This document shows, piece after piece, positions 20,558-30,378 of a stretch of DNA of 64,000 nucleotides; position 1 is the stretch's first letter, and the number at the start of each line of letters is the position of its first letter. A program made the translations under genes and the position numbers. Origin of the DNA: Desulfovibrio sp. TomC (GTDB lineage: Bacteria > Desulfobacterota > Desulfovibrionia > Desulfovibrionales > Desulfovibrionaceae); assembly GCF_000801335.2 (NCBI RefSeq), contig NZ_JSEH01000020.1, positions 21,776 through 85,775 on the forward strand, given 5' to 3'. The notes below the pieces were generated by a model. The model was not told the DNA's origin and did not search any database. It saw only the letters and a program-made list of their open reading frames with translations.

Positions 20558-21343
20558 TTACCGAAATAATGATGTTCCGGTCGAAAGAATCTGCTCCAGT
20601 TCGGCATCGCGCAGGGATAGCCGCCTGCGCAGGCGCACGATCTCATCGCCGGGATCGAACAGCGGGTAATCACTGCCAAAAAGGATGCGGTCCCGGGGAT
20701 GGCCGTCGAAAATGCGCTGCAAGGTATCGTCGTCGATGAAAGCCAGAGTACTGGAGGTATCAATATAGACATTTTTTCCGACAAGGTGCTCCACAGCATA
20801 CTGCCAGTGGAGATACCCGCCCATATGGGCCGCGATGACGGTGAGATCTGGAAAATCCCGCACAATGGCCGCCACCTTGGCCGGGCAGGAGTTATTTTCC
20901 TCGGGCGGCAGGCGGTCGCCGACATGGAGCATGACGACGAAACGACCGGACAGGGCATCGAAAATCGGCCACAGCTTGCGGTCATCCAGGCGAAACCCCT
21001 GAAAATCGGCGTGAAACTTGATGCCCTTGATGCCGTTTCGCCACAACCGGTCGAGTTCCCGCTCGAAATCGGGATAGTCCGGATGCAGCGTCCCAAAGCT
21101 CAATATTGCAGCGTGTTCCCGGTTGATGCCAATGGCCCAGTTGTTGGCCGGCACCACTTGCGCCGGAGCTGTGGCTGCGTTGTGGACCACCACCCGGTCC
21201 AGGCCGGCCCGCTTGGCCCGGGCCAGCAGATCGTCAATCTGACCGGTGCCGACCGGGGCAATGCCGTAATGGTTCTCAAGCTGGGCCAGGACCTTGTCCG
21301 CGATTTTCGGATGATAGGCGTGCGTATGGATATCTATGAACAT
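20558..21343 (-). CDS. Amidohydrolase-family metal-dependent hydrolase
   Basis: A 261-residue TIM-barrel hydrolase of the amidohydrolase-2 (COG2159) type. The metal-binding start DIHTHAYHP, an internal KFHADFQGF, an AAHMGG strand end and the C-terminal FGSDYPLFDP motif are all in order. Substrates of this group are diverse (decarboxylation or hydrolysis), so none is assigned. The gene is cytoplasmic, lies 30 nt upstream-to-downstream from the thioesterase gene, and may be the last gene of a minus-strand run. Confidence 0.88.
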   Translation of the reverse strand: MFIDIHTHAYHPKIADKVLAQLENHYGIAPVGTGQIDDLLARAKRAGLDRVVVHNAATAPAQVVPANNWAIGINREHAAILSFGTLHPDYPDFERELDRLWRNGIKGIKFHADFQGFRLDDRKLWPIFDALSGRFVVMLHVGDRLPPEENNSCPAKVAAIVRDFPDLTVIAAHMGGYLHWQYAVEHLVGKNVYIDTSSTLAFIDDDTLQRIFDGHPRDRILFGSDYPLFDPGDEIVRLRRRLSLRDAELEQILSTGTSLFR

Positions 21344-21373
21344 AGGAGATTCTGCAAGGAAAGGGAGGAAGGG

Positions 21374-21808
21374 TTAGGCGGAGAAGAGGCCGCGCAGCCA
21401 ATCCGGAACGGCCATGGGCCGTCCGTCGGTGGACGTGCAGGCATGCACGGTCTCGCCGGCCGCCAGGAGCGTTGCTGCCTCCGGCGGGCCAAAGACCTGA
21501 TAAACGAAGGTAACCGAAGCCCGGCCCCAGGCGGCAACAGCCGCCCGGACCGTGATGTCCTCGTCGTAGCGGGCCGGCCGCACGTAACGAACGGCCATGT
21601 CGCGCACCGGCAGCCAGACGCCGCGTGCTTCCACCTCGGCGTAGCTCATGCCGCGTTCACGGATAAACCGTCCCCTGGCCTGTTCGAACCAGTGGGGATA
21701 ATGGCCGTAATAGGCATAGCCCATGCGGTCGGTCTCGCCGTAGGACACGGTGAGCCGAAGCCTTGTGTCGGGGGTTGGAAAGTCCTCGGGTTTGAGGATG
21801 ACGGCCAC
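21374..21808 (-). CDS. Acyl-CoA thioesterase, YbgC/4HBT type
   Basis: A 144-residue hotdog-fold thioesterase. The family signature is present near residue 23: DRMGYAYYGHYPHWFEQAR, with the catalytic Asp at its start. It would hydrolyse acyl-CoA or acyl-ACP thioesters. The start was assigned to a GTG at 21808, 7 nt after the stop of the phosphoglycerate mutase gene; no ATG lies near, and the much longer open frame upstream is the shadow of that gene. Close spacing suggests cotranscription. Confidence 0.85.
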   Translation of the reverse strand: MAVILKPEDFPTPDTRLRLTVSYGETDRMGYAYYGHYPHWFEQARGRFIRERGMSYAEVEARGVWLPVRDMAVRYVRPARYDEDITVRAAVAAWGRASVTFVYQVFGPPEAATLLAAGETVHACTSTDGRPMAVPDWLRGLFSA

Positions 21809-21815
21809 GGCGGTC

Positions 21816-23024
21816 TCAGCCCCTGGCCCAGGCCGTCGCCTGGGGCAACAGCGTATGCCCGGGTTCGACGAGCAGGCCCGTTTTCGCGGCTTCCCGTTCG
21901 CTAAAGGCCGTAGCCCCGTTGGCGGCGATGCCCTGCTTCCAGAACACAAACGGCACCGGGTCGCTGGTGTGGGTGCGAATGGCAATGGGCGTCGGGTGGT
22001 CGCAGGCGATGACAAAGGCGGCTTGATCCCCCAGGGCCTCGAGCATGGGGACCACCACCCGGGCATCGAACCGGGCAATGGCCTCGGTCTTGGCCGCTGC
22101 GTCGCCGCCATGGCCGCACTCGTCCGGGGCCTCGACATGGACGAACACGAAGTCCCCTCTTTCCAGATAGGCCAAGGCGGCTGCGACCTTGCCCTCGTAG
22201 TTGGTATCAAGGAGTCCCGTGGCTCCGGGCACCTCCAGGACGTCCATGCCGGCCGCCCGGCCCAGACCCTTGACCAGATCCACCGCCGAGACCACGGCCC
22301 CGCGAAGCCCGAAGGCGGCGGCAAAATCCGGCAATGCGAGCGCCCGGCCCTGGCCCCAGGGCCACACGGCATTGGCCTTGCTGCCATTGCCGTTCCCAGC
22401 CAGAAGACGTGCGGCGCAAGTGACGAATTCCCACAAGGCCGGCACGTTTTGCAACGCTGCGATATCCGGGGCAATCCCCTGGTCAGTGATATCATGGGGC
22501 GGGCGCACAAAAACCGTGGCTTCCTCCCGTCCCGCCGCACCCTTGGCCACCAGCAGATGGCGGTACTGCACCCCGGGATGGAGTTCGTACCCGGCCGGCA
22601 GGCAGGACTCGGCAAGCTTGTTGACCAACCCGGTGGAAACAGCCGTGTCAATATGCCCGGCACTGTAATCGCGCATGAGCCCAGACTCGGCAAATTCGCT
22701 CACCGTCACGGTGTTGAGCCGAAAGACCACATCGTCGGCCGACAGAGCCAAACCCAACGCCGCCGCCTCAATGGGACCGCGCCCGGTATGGTGGCTGGCC
22801 GGATCAAAGCCCAAAAGCGACATGTTGGCCACATCCGACCCGGGAGCCATACCGGTTGGCACGGTGCGGCAAAGGCCGACCCGCCCCGATCGGGCCAACC
22901 GGTCCATGGCCGGCGTATGAGCGGCCTCCATGGGCGTGCGCCCGCCCAAGGCGGAAATCGGCAGGTCGCCCATGCCGTCGGCGATGAGGAAGACGAGCTT
23001 GGGGGAGGTAGAGGAGATGGACAT
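21816..23024 (-). CDS. apgM: Cofactor-independent phosphoglycerate mutase, archaeal type
   Basis: A 402-residue enzyme of the alkaline-phosphatase superfamily that interconverts 3- and 2-phosphoglycerate. The metal-binding start FLIADGMGDLP, the GSDVANMSLLGFDP region with the nucleophilic Ser area, and the C-terminal VHVEAPDECGH and ACDHPTP motifs fit the archaeal-type (ApgM) group found in many delta-proteobacteria. Start ATG at 23024 was chosen because family similarity begins there; the site upstream is GGGAGG-like weak. An intergenic repeat copy lies just upstream, in opposite orientation. Confidence 0.9.
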   Translation of the reverse strand: MSISSTSPKLVFLIADGMGDLPISALGGRTPMEAAHTPAMDRLARSGRVGLCRTVPTGMAPGSDVANMSLLGFDPASHHTGRGPIEAAALGLALSADDVVFRLNTVTVSEFAESGLMRDYSAGHIDTAVSTGLVNKLAESCLPAGYELHPGVQYRHLLVAKGAAGREEATVFVRPPHDITDQGIAPDIAALQNVPALWEFVTCAARLLAGNGNGSKANAVWPWGQGRALALPDFAAAFGLRGAVVSAVDLVKGLGRAAGMDVLEVPGATGLLDTNYEGKVAAALAYLERGDFVFVHVEAPDECGHGGDAAAKTEAIARFDARVVVPMLEALGDQAAFVIACDHPTPIAIRTHTSDPVPFVFWKQGIAANGATAFSEREAAKTGLLVEPGHTLLPQATAWARG

Positions 23025-23034
23025 GCGGGGAGGT

Positions 23035-23105
23035 GCCTCCGGCGGCCAGAGAGAACCTTTTTGAAAAAAAGTTTCTCTCTGGACTCTCTTCAAAAACTTT
23101 TAACG
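23035..23105 (+). repeat. Intergenic hairpin repeat
   Basis: Core GCCTCCGGCGGCC (23035-23047) is followed by a hairpin with arms AGAGAGAA and TTCTCTCT variants around a T/A-rich loop, then GGACTCTCTTC, AAAAACTTTT and AACGGG. It sits between two minus-strand genes but in plus orientation, so it is not tied to one reading direction. Confidence 0.65.
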
Positions 23106-23125
23106 GGCTTGACCGCGCAAACAGG

Positions 23126-23746
23126 TCAATAACGCCGCCGATTGTCAGTACGATACGGATATTCCATGTGTCGGGCCGTGGCCTGGGCGACGGCCTGGCC
23201 GTAATACTGCGCAACGATCCGAAAGGCCAGATCAATGCCGGCAGAAATGCCGGCCGACGTCAGGATGCGGCCGTCCGTGACCACATGGGAGTCGTCGTCG
23301 ACCGTAATGGCCGGGAACAGGTCGCGCATCCATTGCAGGGAGGCAAAGTGGGTGGTGGCGCGTTTTCCGTCGAGCAGTCCGGCCTTGCCCAGCAGCATGG
23401 AGCCGGTGCACACCCCGGCCAGGGTCTCCACCCGGCTGCCGACGGTTCGCAGCCAATCAATGAGCGGCGCATTGTTGATGTGCGTCCGCACCCCCAGGCC
23501 GCCAGGGACGAGGAGCACGTCGGGCAACGGACAATCGGCAAGAAGCGTATCCGGCAAAAAACGCGGTCCGTTGGCGCAGACCACCGGCTCCAGCGTCTCG
23601 GCCGCCAGCACGATCTCAAAGGGCGACGGGTCTTCCCGACGACGGGCTGCATCCAGACGGCAAGCGGACAGGACTTCGTAGGGACCACAGAAATCGAGCA
23701 GTTCCACGCCTGGGAAAATGAGGATCGCTACTTTTTTTCGAACCAT
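23126..23746 (-). CDS. DJ-1/PfpI-family protein
   Basis: A 206-residue protein with the class I glutamine-amidotransferase-like fold. The nucleophile elbow GVCTGSMLLG contains the expected Cys near residue 105, and LLVPGGLG and HFASLQWMRD flank it. The group resembles the ligand domains of GATase1-like AraC regulators and isonitrile hydratases, but no HTH domain is attached. Enzymatic role is not assigned. The ATG at 23746 starts the family region; an in-frame ATG lies 12 codons upstream. Confidence 0.82.
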   Translation of the reverse strand: MVRKKVAILIFPGVELLDFCGPYEVLSACRLDAARRREDPSPFEIVLAAETLEPVVCANGPRFLPDTLLADCPLPDVLLVPGGLGVRTHINNAPLIDWLRTVGSRVETLAGVCTGSMLLGKAGLLDGKRATTHFASLQWMRDLFPAITVDDDSHVVTDGRILTSAGISAGIDLAFRIVAQYYGQAVAQATARHMEYPYRTDNRRRY

Positions 23747-23850
23747 GTCGGCCCCTGCCCCGAATCTGGGAATTGTCGCCAAACCAGACGAGCCGTAAGC
23801 GTCACTCCGGCCTGTTGCGCCCTATGGCTTGCGAGGCGTCCGGATCAAGA

Positions 23851-23893
23851 GAAAAAGCCCGCGCCGGCTGGGACCGGGTCCGGCCGACGCGGG
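23851..23893 (-). terminator. Terminator of homoserine dehydrogenase gene
   Basis: On the minus strand a CCCGCGTCGGCCGG / CAGCCGGCGCGGG stem with one mismatch is followed by CTTTTTCTC, 14 nt after the stop codon. Confidence 0.8.
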
Positions 23894-23906
23894 ATGTCAT
23901 GAGCCG

Positions 23907-25208
23907 CTACAACACCCGGAAATGGACGGTGCCGGGTTTGATAAAAGCCATGGCGCCGGTGTCGGTCAACACGCCGGTGATGGCCCGGTTGGCGGCCTCG
24001 TGGGTCAAAAACACGATGGACACATAGCCGTCCTCGGGCTCGCCCTTCTGCACGGCCTGGCGGATGGACACGCCGTGCTCGCCCATGGACTTGGAGATGG
24101 CGGCCATGACCCCGGGCTGATCCTTGACCGTGAAATGGATATAATGCGGGCTGATGAAATCATCGGGATCGACCAGCTCGGCCTCGGGCAACGGTTCGGT
24201 GCGAAAGCCGGTGTTGTTGGGGATCATGCCTTCCCGGGCCAGGGCCAGGACATCGGCCAGGACGGCGCTGGCCGTGGGCAGATCGCCGGCCCCCTTGCCG
24301 TGGAGCATGATGGGGCCGGAGGCGTCGCCCTCGACGCGCACGGCATTAAAGGCCCCCTTGACGCTGGCCAGCAGGAATTCCTCGTGGACGAGCATGGGCC
24401 ACACCCCTGCGGCCAGACGGCCGTCCAGGTCACGGACCTGCCCGATGAGCTTTATGGCATAGCCGAACTCACGGGCAAAACGGATGTCTTCGGGCGTAAC
24501 GGCGGTGATGCCTTCGACCGGCAGCTTGTCCAGGGGCAAATTGCGGCCGTAGGCCAGCCGAATGAGCACAATGAGCTTATGCGCCGCGTCGTAGCCCTGA
24601 ATGTCCAGGGTCGGATCAGCCTCGGCATAGCCCAGATCCTGGGCCTTTTTGAGCGCCGCGGCAAAGGGCAGGCCCTTCTCGCTCATGCTGGATAAAATGT
24701 AGTTGGCCGTACCGTTTAGGATGCCGATGATGCTTTTGATGCGGTTGCCGGCCAAAGACGACTTGAGCGTCTCGACAATGGGCACGGCTCCGGCGCAACT
24801 GGCTTCGTAATACAGCCCCAGGCCCTTGGCCGCGGCCAGGGCGAAAAGCTCGGGACCACGCTTGGCCAACAGCGCCTTGTTGGCCGTGACCACATGCTTG
24901 CCGGCCGAGAGCGCTTTGTGGATGAGCGCAAAGGCCGCATCAATGCCGCCCATGAGTTCGACCACGATGTCGATGTCCGGGTCGGTGACCAGGGCCTCGG
25001 CATCGGTGGTAAGGACGACCTCGGGACCAAGGGTCACGGCCCGGGGCTTGGCCAGGTCGCGCACGAGCACCGTTTTGACGGCGACCCCACGGCCGAGCCG
25101 GGCGCTGATCCACTCGGCGTTTTGCTGCAACACGGCCACGAGGCCGGACCCGACAGTCCCGAGTCCGGCCAGTCCAATACGAACGGGGGCGACAAGTGCT
25201 TCGTTCAT
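23907..25208 (-). CDS. hom: Homoserine dehydrogenase
   Basis: A 433-residue enzyme that reduces aspartate semialdehyde to homoserine in the threonine/methionine pathway. The NAD(P)-binding motif [13 protein letters not shown] is at residues 13-25, the substrate-domain motif [11 protein letters not shown] near 170, and a C-terminal ACT domain (about 355-430, [13 protein letters not shown]) should give feedback control by an amino acid. The start ATG overlaps the stop of the upstream aminotransferase gene by 4 nt. Length and domain order are normal. Confidence 0.95.
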   Translation of the reverse strand: MNEALVAPVRIGLAGLGTVGSGLVAVLQQNAEWISARLGRGVAVKTVLVRDLAKPRAVTLGPEVVLTTDAEALVTDPDIDIVVELMGGIDAAFALIHKALSAGKHVVTANKALLAKRGPELFALAAAKGLGLYYEASCAGAVPIVETLKSSLAGNRIKSIIGILNGTANYILSSMSEKGLPFAAALKKAQDLGYAEADPTLDIQGYDAAHKLIVLIRLAYGRNLPLDKLPVEGITAVTPEDIRFAREFGYAIKLIGQVRDLDGRLAAGVWPMLVHEEFLLASVKGAFNAVRVEGDASGPIMLHGKGAGDLPTASAVLADVLALAREGMIPNNTGFRTEPLPEAELVDPDDFISPHYIHFTVKDQPGVMAAISKSMGEHGVSIRQAVQKGEPEDGYVSIVFLTHEAANRAITGVLTDTGAMAFIKPGTVHFRVL

Positions 25209-26377
25209 CCGGACAACGCCTTTTTTATGCCGCGAACGGCCTGATTGATGCGGTGACGGTTTTCCACCAGGGCAAAGCGGACGTAGTTGTCGCCGAAGTG
25301 CCCGAATCCAAGTCCCGGCGACACGGCCACGCCGCCCTCACGCAACAGGAGCTTGGAGAATTCCACGGATTTGAGATGCTCAAACGGCTCCGGGATTTTG
25401 GCCCACACGAACATGGTGGACTTGGGCGCGGGCACGTCCCAGCCGGCCCGGGCCAAGCCCTCAATGAGCGTGTCGCGGCGTTCCTGGTGCACGTCCATGA
25501 TCTCGCGCACGCACTCCTGCGGGCCGTTTAAGGCCACGGTGGCGGCAATCTGGATGGGCTGGAAGATGCCGTAATCCAGATAGCTCTTGATGCGGGTCAG
25601 GGCGTGGACCATCTCGGGGTTGCCGCAGCAAAACCCGACGCGCCAGCCGGCCATGGAATAGCTTTTGGTGAGCGAGAAGAATTCCACGCCCACATCCTTG
25701 GCGCCCTTGGCCTGCAAAAAGCTCGGCGGCCGGTAGCCGTCGAAGCCGAAGTCGGCGTAGGCGAAATCGTGGATGACCATCATGTCGTGTTCTTTGCAGA
25801 ACTCCACGATGCGCTCAAAAAACGGGACATCCGCCGTCACCGTGGTCGGGTTGTGCGGATAGGAGATAATGAGCAGCTTGGGCTGGGGCCAGGTCTGTTT
25901 GGTGGCGGCCAGCAGATCCTCGAAAAAATCCCGGTCGGAGCTGATGGGGATGCGCCGCACGTCGGCACCGGCAATGATGCAGGAGTACGGGTGGATAGGA
26001 TAGGCCGGGTCGGTGGCGAAGACGACATCGCCCGGGGAAAGCATGACCAGGGCCAGGTGGGCCAGGCCTTCCTTGGCTCCCATGGTGACCACGGCTTCGG
26101 TTTCGGGGTCGATGTCGACGTCGAACCGGCGCTTGTACCAGCCGGAAATGGCGTTGCGCAGCCCCTTGATGCCCTTGGATGCGGAATACCGATGGTTGGC
26201 GGCCTTTTGGGCGGCCTCGACCAGTTTTTCGACGATATGGGGGGGCGTGGGCAGATCCGGATTGCCCATACCAAGGTCGATGACATCTTCGTTTCGCCGC
26301 CGCATCTGCATTTTCAGCTCGTTGACGGTGGCAAAAACGTATGGGGGAAGGCGCTCCATACGCGCAAACTTTTTCAT
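25205..26377 (-). CDS. Class I/II aminotransferase (AlaC-like)
   Basis: A 390-residue PLP-dependent aminotransferase of fold type I. The PLP lysine is in [12 protein letters not shown], and the substrate-binding HNPTT and [10 protein letters not shown] motifs are present. It resembles the AlaC/LL-diaminopimelate aminotransferase group. Being translationally coupled to hom suggests a role in aspartate- or alanine-family amino acids, but the exact amino donor is uncertain. Start ATG at 26377 is preceded by AAGGAG. Confidence 0.9.
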   Translation of the reverse strand: MKKFARMERLPPYVFATVNELKMQMRRRNEDVIDLGMGNPDLPTPPHIVEKLVEAAQKAANHRYSASKGIKGLRNAISGWYKRRFDVDIDPETEAVVTMGAKEGLAHLALVMLSPGDVVFATDPAYPIHPYSCIIAGADVRRIPISSDRDFFEDLLAATKQTWPQPKLLIISYPHNPTTVTADVPFFERIVEFCKEHDMMVIHDFAYADFGFDGYRPPSFLQAKGAKDVGVEFFSLTKSYSMAGWRVGFCCGNPEMVHALTRIKSYLDYGIFQPIQIAATVALNGPQECVREIMDVHQERRDTLIEGLARAGWDVPAPKSTMFVWAKIPEPFEHLKSVEFSKLLLREGGVAVSPGLGFGHFGDNYVRFALVENRHRINQAVRGIKKALSG

Positions 26378-26492
26378 GCCCTGGACTCCTTTTGAGGGGG
26401 CTCGTTAAGACGAAAGGTGAACATATGCGCGGGGCCGGCCCCCTGTAAAGAGCGGAAACAGCAGGAGGTGCATGTTGGACCAGCTTTTTTTC

Positions 26493-26521
26493 TTGACCTC
26501 GGGCCAGCAAACCTTTACTTC
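26493..26521 (+). promoter_or_regulatory. Promoter of tRNA-Ser
   Basis: TTGACC (26493-26498) and TACTTC (26516-26521) are spaced by 17 nt and end 10 nt before the tRNA 5' end, where a sigma-70-type promoter would be expected. Confidence 0.5.
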
Positions 26522-26531
26522 GCCTTTTTGC

Positions 26532-26625
26532 GGAGAGGTGGCCGAGCTGGCCGAAGGCGCTCGCCTGCTAAGCGGGTAACGGGAGTAAATCCTGTTCGAG
26601 GGTTCGAATCCCTCCCTCTCCGCCA
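26532..26625 (+). tRNA. tRNA-Ser (anticodon GCU)
   Basis: A 94-nt class II tRNA. The acceptor stem GGAGAGG pairs with CCTCTCC, the D-arm begins TGGCCGAG, the anticodon loop is CTGCTAA giving anticodon GCU, a long variable arm follows, and the T-arm has GGTTCGAATCC. Discriminator G and an encoded CCA end complete it. It reads AGC/AGU serine codons. Confidence 0.97.
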
Positions 26626-26641
26626 GATATTTTGTTTTTTT

Positions 26642-26679
26642 GCGAAAAGCCGTCCAGCAATGGGCGGCTTTTCGCTTTT
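26642..26679 (+). terminator. Terminator after tRNA-Ser
   Basis: An 11-bp stem, GCGAAAAGCCG and CGGCTTTTCGC, extended by imperfect pairs, is followed by TTTT. It may also stop the minus-strand secreted-protein gene ending at 26768. Confidence 0.9.
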
Positions 26680-26767
26680 ATGACCATGTGATGCGAAAAA
26701 CGGTGATGCCATCGACCGAGTTGTCGACCGCCGTCCAAGACACAGCCCTCGACCCAGGGCGTTCTTC

Positions 26768-29521
26768 TTATTCCCGCAGCAACAGCAACGTCCCCGCGCT
26801 GGTCGCCATGGTGGCCGGCACGACGGCCGTGGCGTAGCCGCCGTCGCAGGCCGGGCCGGCAGCGCTTTCCATTCCGGCGTCAGACACGGCCGCGATGTGC
26901 CAGGATATCGGCCCCGGAGTCGTCAGCGTCCGGGCCAAGGTCAGTTCCCCAGCGGCCTGTTGGGCCACCAGGGCATAGGCCTCTCCGTTTCTGGACTCAT
27001 AGACCCGCCAGCTGGCGATGCCGGCGGCCCGGGCCGGATCCCATCGCAGATTCCAGATCTTGTTTTCGGCGTCGGCGGCATAGGCCGTAAACCCGGTCGG
27101 GGCCGGCGGCGGCGTCGTGGCCGGTACCGTGGCCGTGACTGTTGCGGTGGTCCCTGCGGCCAGATTGAGCCCAAGGGGGGTGACCGTGTAGCTCCGGTTG
27201 ATGCCCCGGCCGGCGGTGGCATCCACGAAGGGCGGGTCGCGCAGGATGAGGTCGTCCATGCCGCCCCGGCTTATACGGTAGACCCGGGCTCCGGCCGGTG
27301 GTGTCCAGTTGAGGGTGATCGCCTCATAGCTTGTGGCGGCAGCCAGATCGGTGATGGGGGCGGGCGCGGCGGCAGCCGGCCCGGCCAGGGAGCCTTGCAC
27401 GGGCGTTGACAGAGCGGTTTCCGTGCCGTCCACCACGGCACTGACCGCGAAATAGGCTCCGCTGGCCAGTCCCGGTTCGGTCGCGGCATAGAGGGCGTAG
27501 ACTTGGCCGGCGATGGGTGTCGTGGTCAGGCGTGTGGTGATGGTGTCGGCGGTGTCGCCCTTGTAGACGTGGTAGCCAGAAAGGCCCCGGGTCTGGCCTG
27601 GCTGCCAGTGCAGCAGCATGGAAGTCGCTGCGGGCGTTGCCACGAGGCGGCTTGGGGCCTGGGGCGTGCCGGAGGCAAAGAAGGTGGTGGTGACAAATAT
27701 ACGACCGCTGATGGCGTCCATGATGGAAGCCTCGACGGTGTTTGAGCCGTAACTCAGGGCGCTGTCGTAGGGAATGCGCAGGCTGGCGGCTGCCTCCCCC
27801 CGAGAAATGAAGGCGTTGACCAGACGGCCGTTGATGCGCACGTCCAGGGTTTCGGGTATAAATTTCGTATCGTAGCCCTTGTAGCTGAAGGTCACGAGCG
27901 GCGTACAGGAGGAGGTAAAGCTGCCATCGGCGGGTGTGACAGTGAAGAACGGATAGTCGATGGTGCCTGGATAGGGCAGGTTGGTCACCTGCCCGAAGAA
28001 GGAAGTGTGGCTGACCTGGGTGCGTGGGGGCAGAAGTCGGGTCTGCTGGCTGGCGTTGACGGCCCGGCGGGTGCCGATGCGATTTTCCACGGTCATGGAG
28101 CCATTACTGTTGATGGCCATGGCCGCGTGGGCCGTGGGGCGCGAACTTGGCCTATTGCCCCGGCTGCCGGCGCGCATGGTCCGGGTTTCGGCGACAATGT
28201 CCTCGACGCTCGGGCGCGGAACGAACCTTTGTGCGCCGTCACCGCCTGTGGCCCCATAGACTTTTTCCAGGCCGTATTCGATAATTTCTCCGCCGATTTT
28301 CTTGATGGGCCAGCTCGAACCAGGGGCAAAGAAATTGAAAAGCGCGTCTCCCAGGGTGTCCCAGACGTATTCCTTGGCATATTCGCGTGGATTATTGGTG
28401 CGTTCCTGGATGAAGTTGGTGAATTTGATGGTCCAGGCGACGTTATGGGTCAGGAGCGCCCCCTGCCCCACCTCGATAATGAGTTCGCCGGCCTGGGACT
28501 GGTCGTAGCCCGGTTCCAAGGTCACCTCCCGGATCTGGCCATCGGCAAATTGCACCACAATATGGGGCAGCCAGACGGAATCATACCAGGGCACGGGGGC
28601 CATCTTGATCAGGTCGCCCTTGGCCAGGGGCCCGCCGTTTGAAAGCTCCGACCATTCCCCGCTGAGCTGGTTCTTGATCCACACACCCCGATCTGATTCT
28701 TCCACCCGGGCAAAAGGCACGGTAACTTGTTGGGATATCGGGGGCGCTCCGCCGCCTTCGGCCGTGACCTTGGTCTTGATTGGACCGGTGTCGAAGGCCG
28801 CCAGGGGACAATACAACGTAAAACCGGCATAACTGGCGTAATAGTAGGCTTCGGGAGCCACGGTTTTCGGGTTGATTTCGACCGGCGACTCGGAGGTGAG
28901 GGTGTAGTTTTCCGGACCGATGGACACCAGTTCGGCGGTCAGGGCCGTAGCCCGGACATCGCTGACGCACAAGCGGGTGTACTCCAGCCAGGCATAGCGG
29001 AACGGGATAATGTTCAGCGTCAGATAGCCCCCGGCAAAGGTCCCCGGTATCTCGAAGCCGCCGGAGTCCCGCAGTTCCAGGCGCACCTCCCAGATCCATG
29101 GCCAATGGTTCCAGCCGTCCTGGCCGCCGGTGTACCAGCTCTCGGAGGTGAACTCGCCCTCCTTGAGACCCGGGTTTGCCGTGTAATTGAGGGTAGGGGC
29201 GACAGTATACGGAGCCACGTCAAAAAAGGCCGTGCCCTGGACCGAACCGGTATAGACGGCAGTAACGGTGAATTTCTGCTTGCCCTGGGCCTGAAAACGG
29301 ACCGAGGGCAGGTCGTTTTCCATCTTGTAGGCGATGGCGTCGTTCATGGCCATGTCGCCGTCGGGCTCCATGGTGATGACCAGTTTCCAGTCGTTGTTGA
29401 CAAAGGGTACGGTCATGCTGTCGGGAAGGGCGCTTGCCGGCCAGACCAGGAGCAGGAGGACGGACAGGGCGGGAAGGAGCAGGAAGGCCGGAAGGTCGCA
29501 CAGCGTGTTGCGGCCGTTCAT
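26768..29521 (-). CDS. Large secreted protein with C-terminal fibronectin type III domains
   Basis: A 917-residue exported protein of unknown function. It has an N-terminal signal peptide (about 1-32, hydrophobic LLLPALSVLLLLVWPASA). The first 600 residues match no family I recognise; they are rich in Trp, Tyr and Gly and include a low-complexity SRGNRPSSRPTAHAA patch. Three fibronectin type III-like modules follow (about 635-720, 725-805, 810-895), each starting with a Pro-Ala rich linker. There is no LPXTG or outer-membrane beta-signal. The gene is divergent from the metallopeptidase gene at 30379; both are secreted and may act outside the cell. Confidence 0.8.
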   Translation of the reverse strand: MNGRNTLCDLPAFLLLPALSVLLLLVWPASALPDSMTVPFVNNDWKLVITMEPDGDMAMNDAIAYKMENDLPSVRFQAQGKQKFTVTAVYTGSVQGTAFFDVAPYTVAPTLNYTANPGLKEGEFTSESWYTGGQDGWNHWPWIWEVRLELRDSGGFEIPGTFAGGYLTLNIIPFRYAWLEYTRLCVSDVRATALTAELVSIGPENYTLTSESPVEINPKTVAPEAYYYASYAGFTLYCPLAAFDTGPIKTKVTAEGGGAPPISQQVTVPFARVEESDRGVWIKNQLSGEWSELSNGGPLAKGDLIKMAPVPWYDSVWLPHIVVQFADGQIREVTLEPGYDQSQAGELIIEVGQGALLTHNVAWTIKFTNFIQERTNNPREYAKEYVWDTLGDALFNFFAPGSSWPIKKIGGEIIEYGLEKVYGATGGDGAQRFVPRPSVEDIVAETRTMRAGSRGNRPSSRPTAHAAMAINSNGSMTVENRIGTRRAVNASQQTRLLPPRTQVSHTSFFGQVTNLPYPGTIDYPFFTVTPADGSFTSSCTPLVTFSYKGYDTKFIPETLDVRINGRLVNAFISRGEAAASLRIPYDSALSYGSNTVEASIMDAISGRIFVTTTFFASGTPQAPSRLVATPAATSMLLHWQPGQTRGLSGYHVYKGDTADTITTRLTTTPIAGQVYALYAATEPGLASGAYFAVSAVVDGTETALSTPVQGSLAGPAAAAPAPITDLAAATSYEAITLNWTPPAGARVYRISRGGMDDLILRDPPFVDATAGRGINRSYTVTPLGLNLAAGTTATVTATVPATTPPPAPTGFTAYAADAENKIWNLRWDPARAAGIASWRVYESRNGEAYALVAQQAAGELTLARTLTTPGPISWHIAAVSDAGMESAAGPACDGGYATAVVPATMATSAGTLLLLRE

Positions 29522-29699
29522 GGTATGCCTCCAGGCACCACCGCAGACGCGGGAGGAGGTCCGCCTGGCTGCGGCAACAGGGTTGTTGTCTCGTCTGGAC
29601 TATATTTGAAAATGTTACGCCGGTGCAAGCTGAAACGTCAAGAGGCGTTTCGCAGTTCCTGTCTGGCGTTGTATCATTTCAAAATGAAATAATATGTCC

Positions 29700-29728
29700 T
29701 TTAAACAGTTTCCATGAAACTGTTTAAA
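29700..29728. promoter_or_regulatory. Perfect 13-bp palindrome in divergent region
   Basis: TTTAAACAGTTTC and GAAACTGTTTAAA arms of 13 bp flank a CAT spacer. It lies about 180 nt upstream of the fibronectin-protein gene. It could be an operator; it lacks the GC-rich stem and T-run of a terminator. Confidence 0.5.
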
Positions 29729-30292
29729 AGACAGACCAGGAGTCTCACTTTCTCTCACGGCAATGTTGCGCCTCATTTCACAGCCGGATTTTATGGCAAA
29801 TCTGTATTACTGAGAGCGGGTTCTCTAGTCTCTCTTGTCCGATTTTGACGCGTACAGCCAGTGGTTTCGGCAACAATAGGCGGCAATCCCGTCCCCGGTC
29901 AGGCCCAGAATGCCCGGCAATGGGAGGGACACTCCTGTCGACGACTACGCTGATACGCCAGAAGCGATGAGCAGTCGCAGAATTGAAAGCCTTCGCGGAA
30001 ATCAGCAACTTTGTCGGAGAACCGTCCCGACCCTTCAGGCTGCTTTTGCAGGACTGCGACGCACGTAATTATTCCCGCATTTCCCGCATCGTCGACCAAC
30101 TCTCCATTCGGAAAATTTTTGCCCCCCCGCTAACCCACGCCCCGAACAACGCCTCCGCGTCAGCCACTGTCAGACATATCACTGTGCATCTTTGAACTTA
30201 CAGGGAAAAATTCAGAGCAATGGACGCACTCGATGGCACTGCAACGCTTTGTCACCGTTTGGTTTCTCCGATGGGGCGGTTTTATCGTCCCC

Positions 30293-30323
30293 TTGACGCC
30301 TATACCTTGGTCAATTATATAAT
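30293..30323 (+). promoter_or_regulatory. Candidate promoter of metallopeptidase gene
   Basis: TTGACG (30293-30298) lies upstream of the AT-rich ATTATATAAT; TTATAT is at 16 nt and TATAAT at 19 nt spacing. The pair ends about 55 nt before the start codon. Confidence 0.45.
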
Positions 30324-30378
30324 AGTCACGTGTAGAACCTCTCTCGCCCCCTGCCGTTGCCATGTTAAGGAGTGCGTT

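Larger units (their letters stand above)
29522..30378. other. 857-bp gene-free divergent region
   Basis: No supported gene is found. The region is AT-richer than its surroundings, contains the strong palindrome at 29700-29728, a smaller CATTTC/GAAATA inverted repeat near 29675-29690, and a promoter-like pair just before the metallopeptidase gene. Short frames here lack ribosome binding sites. Confidence 0.5.

Noticed and set aside
21374..22693. Long minus-strand frame covering the thioesterase and part of the mutase gene
   Set aside because: Only the 3' part from GTG 21808 matches the thioesterase family; the rest overlaps apgM in another frame and is a shadow.
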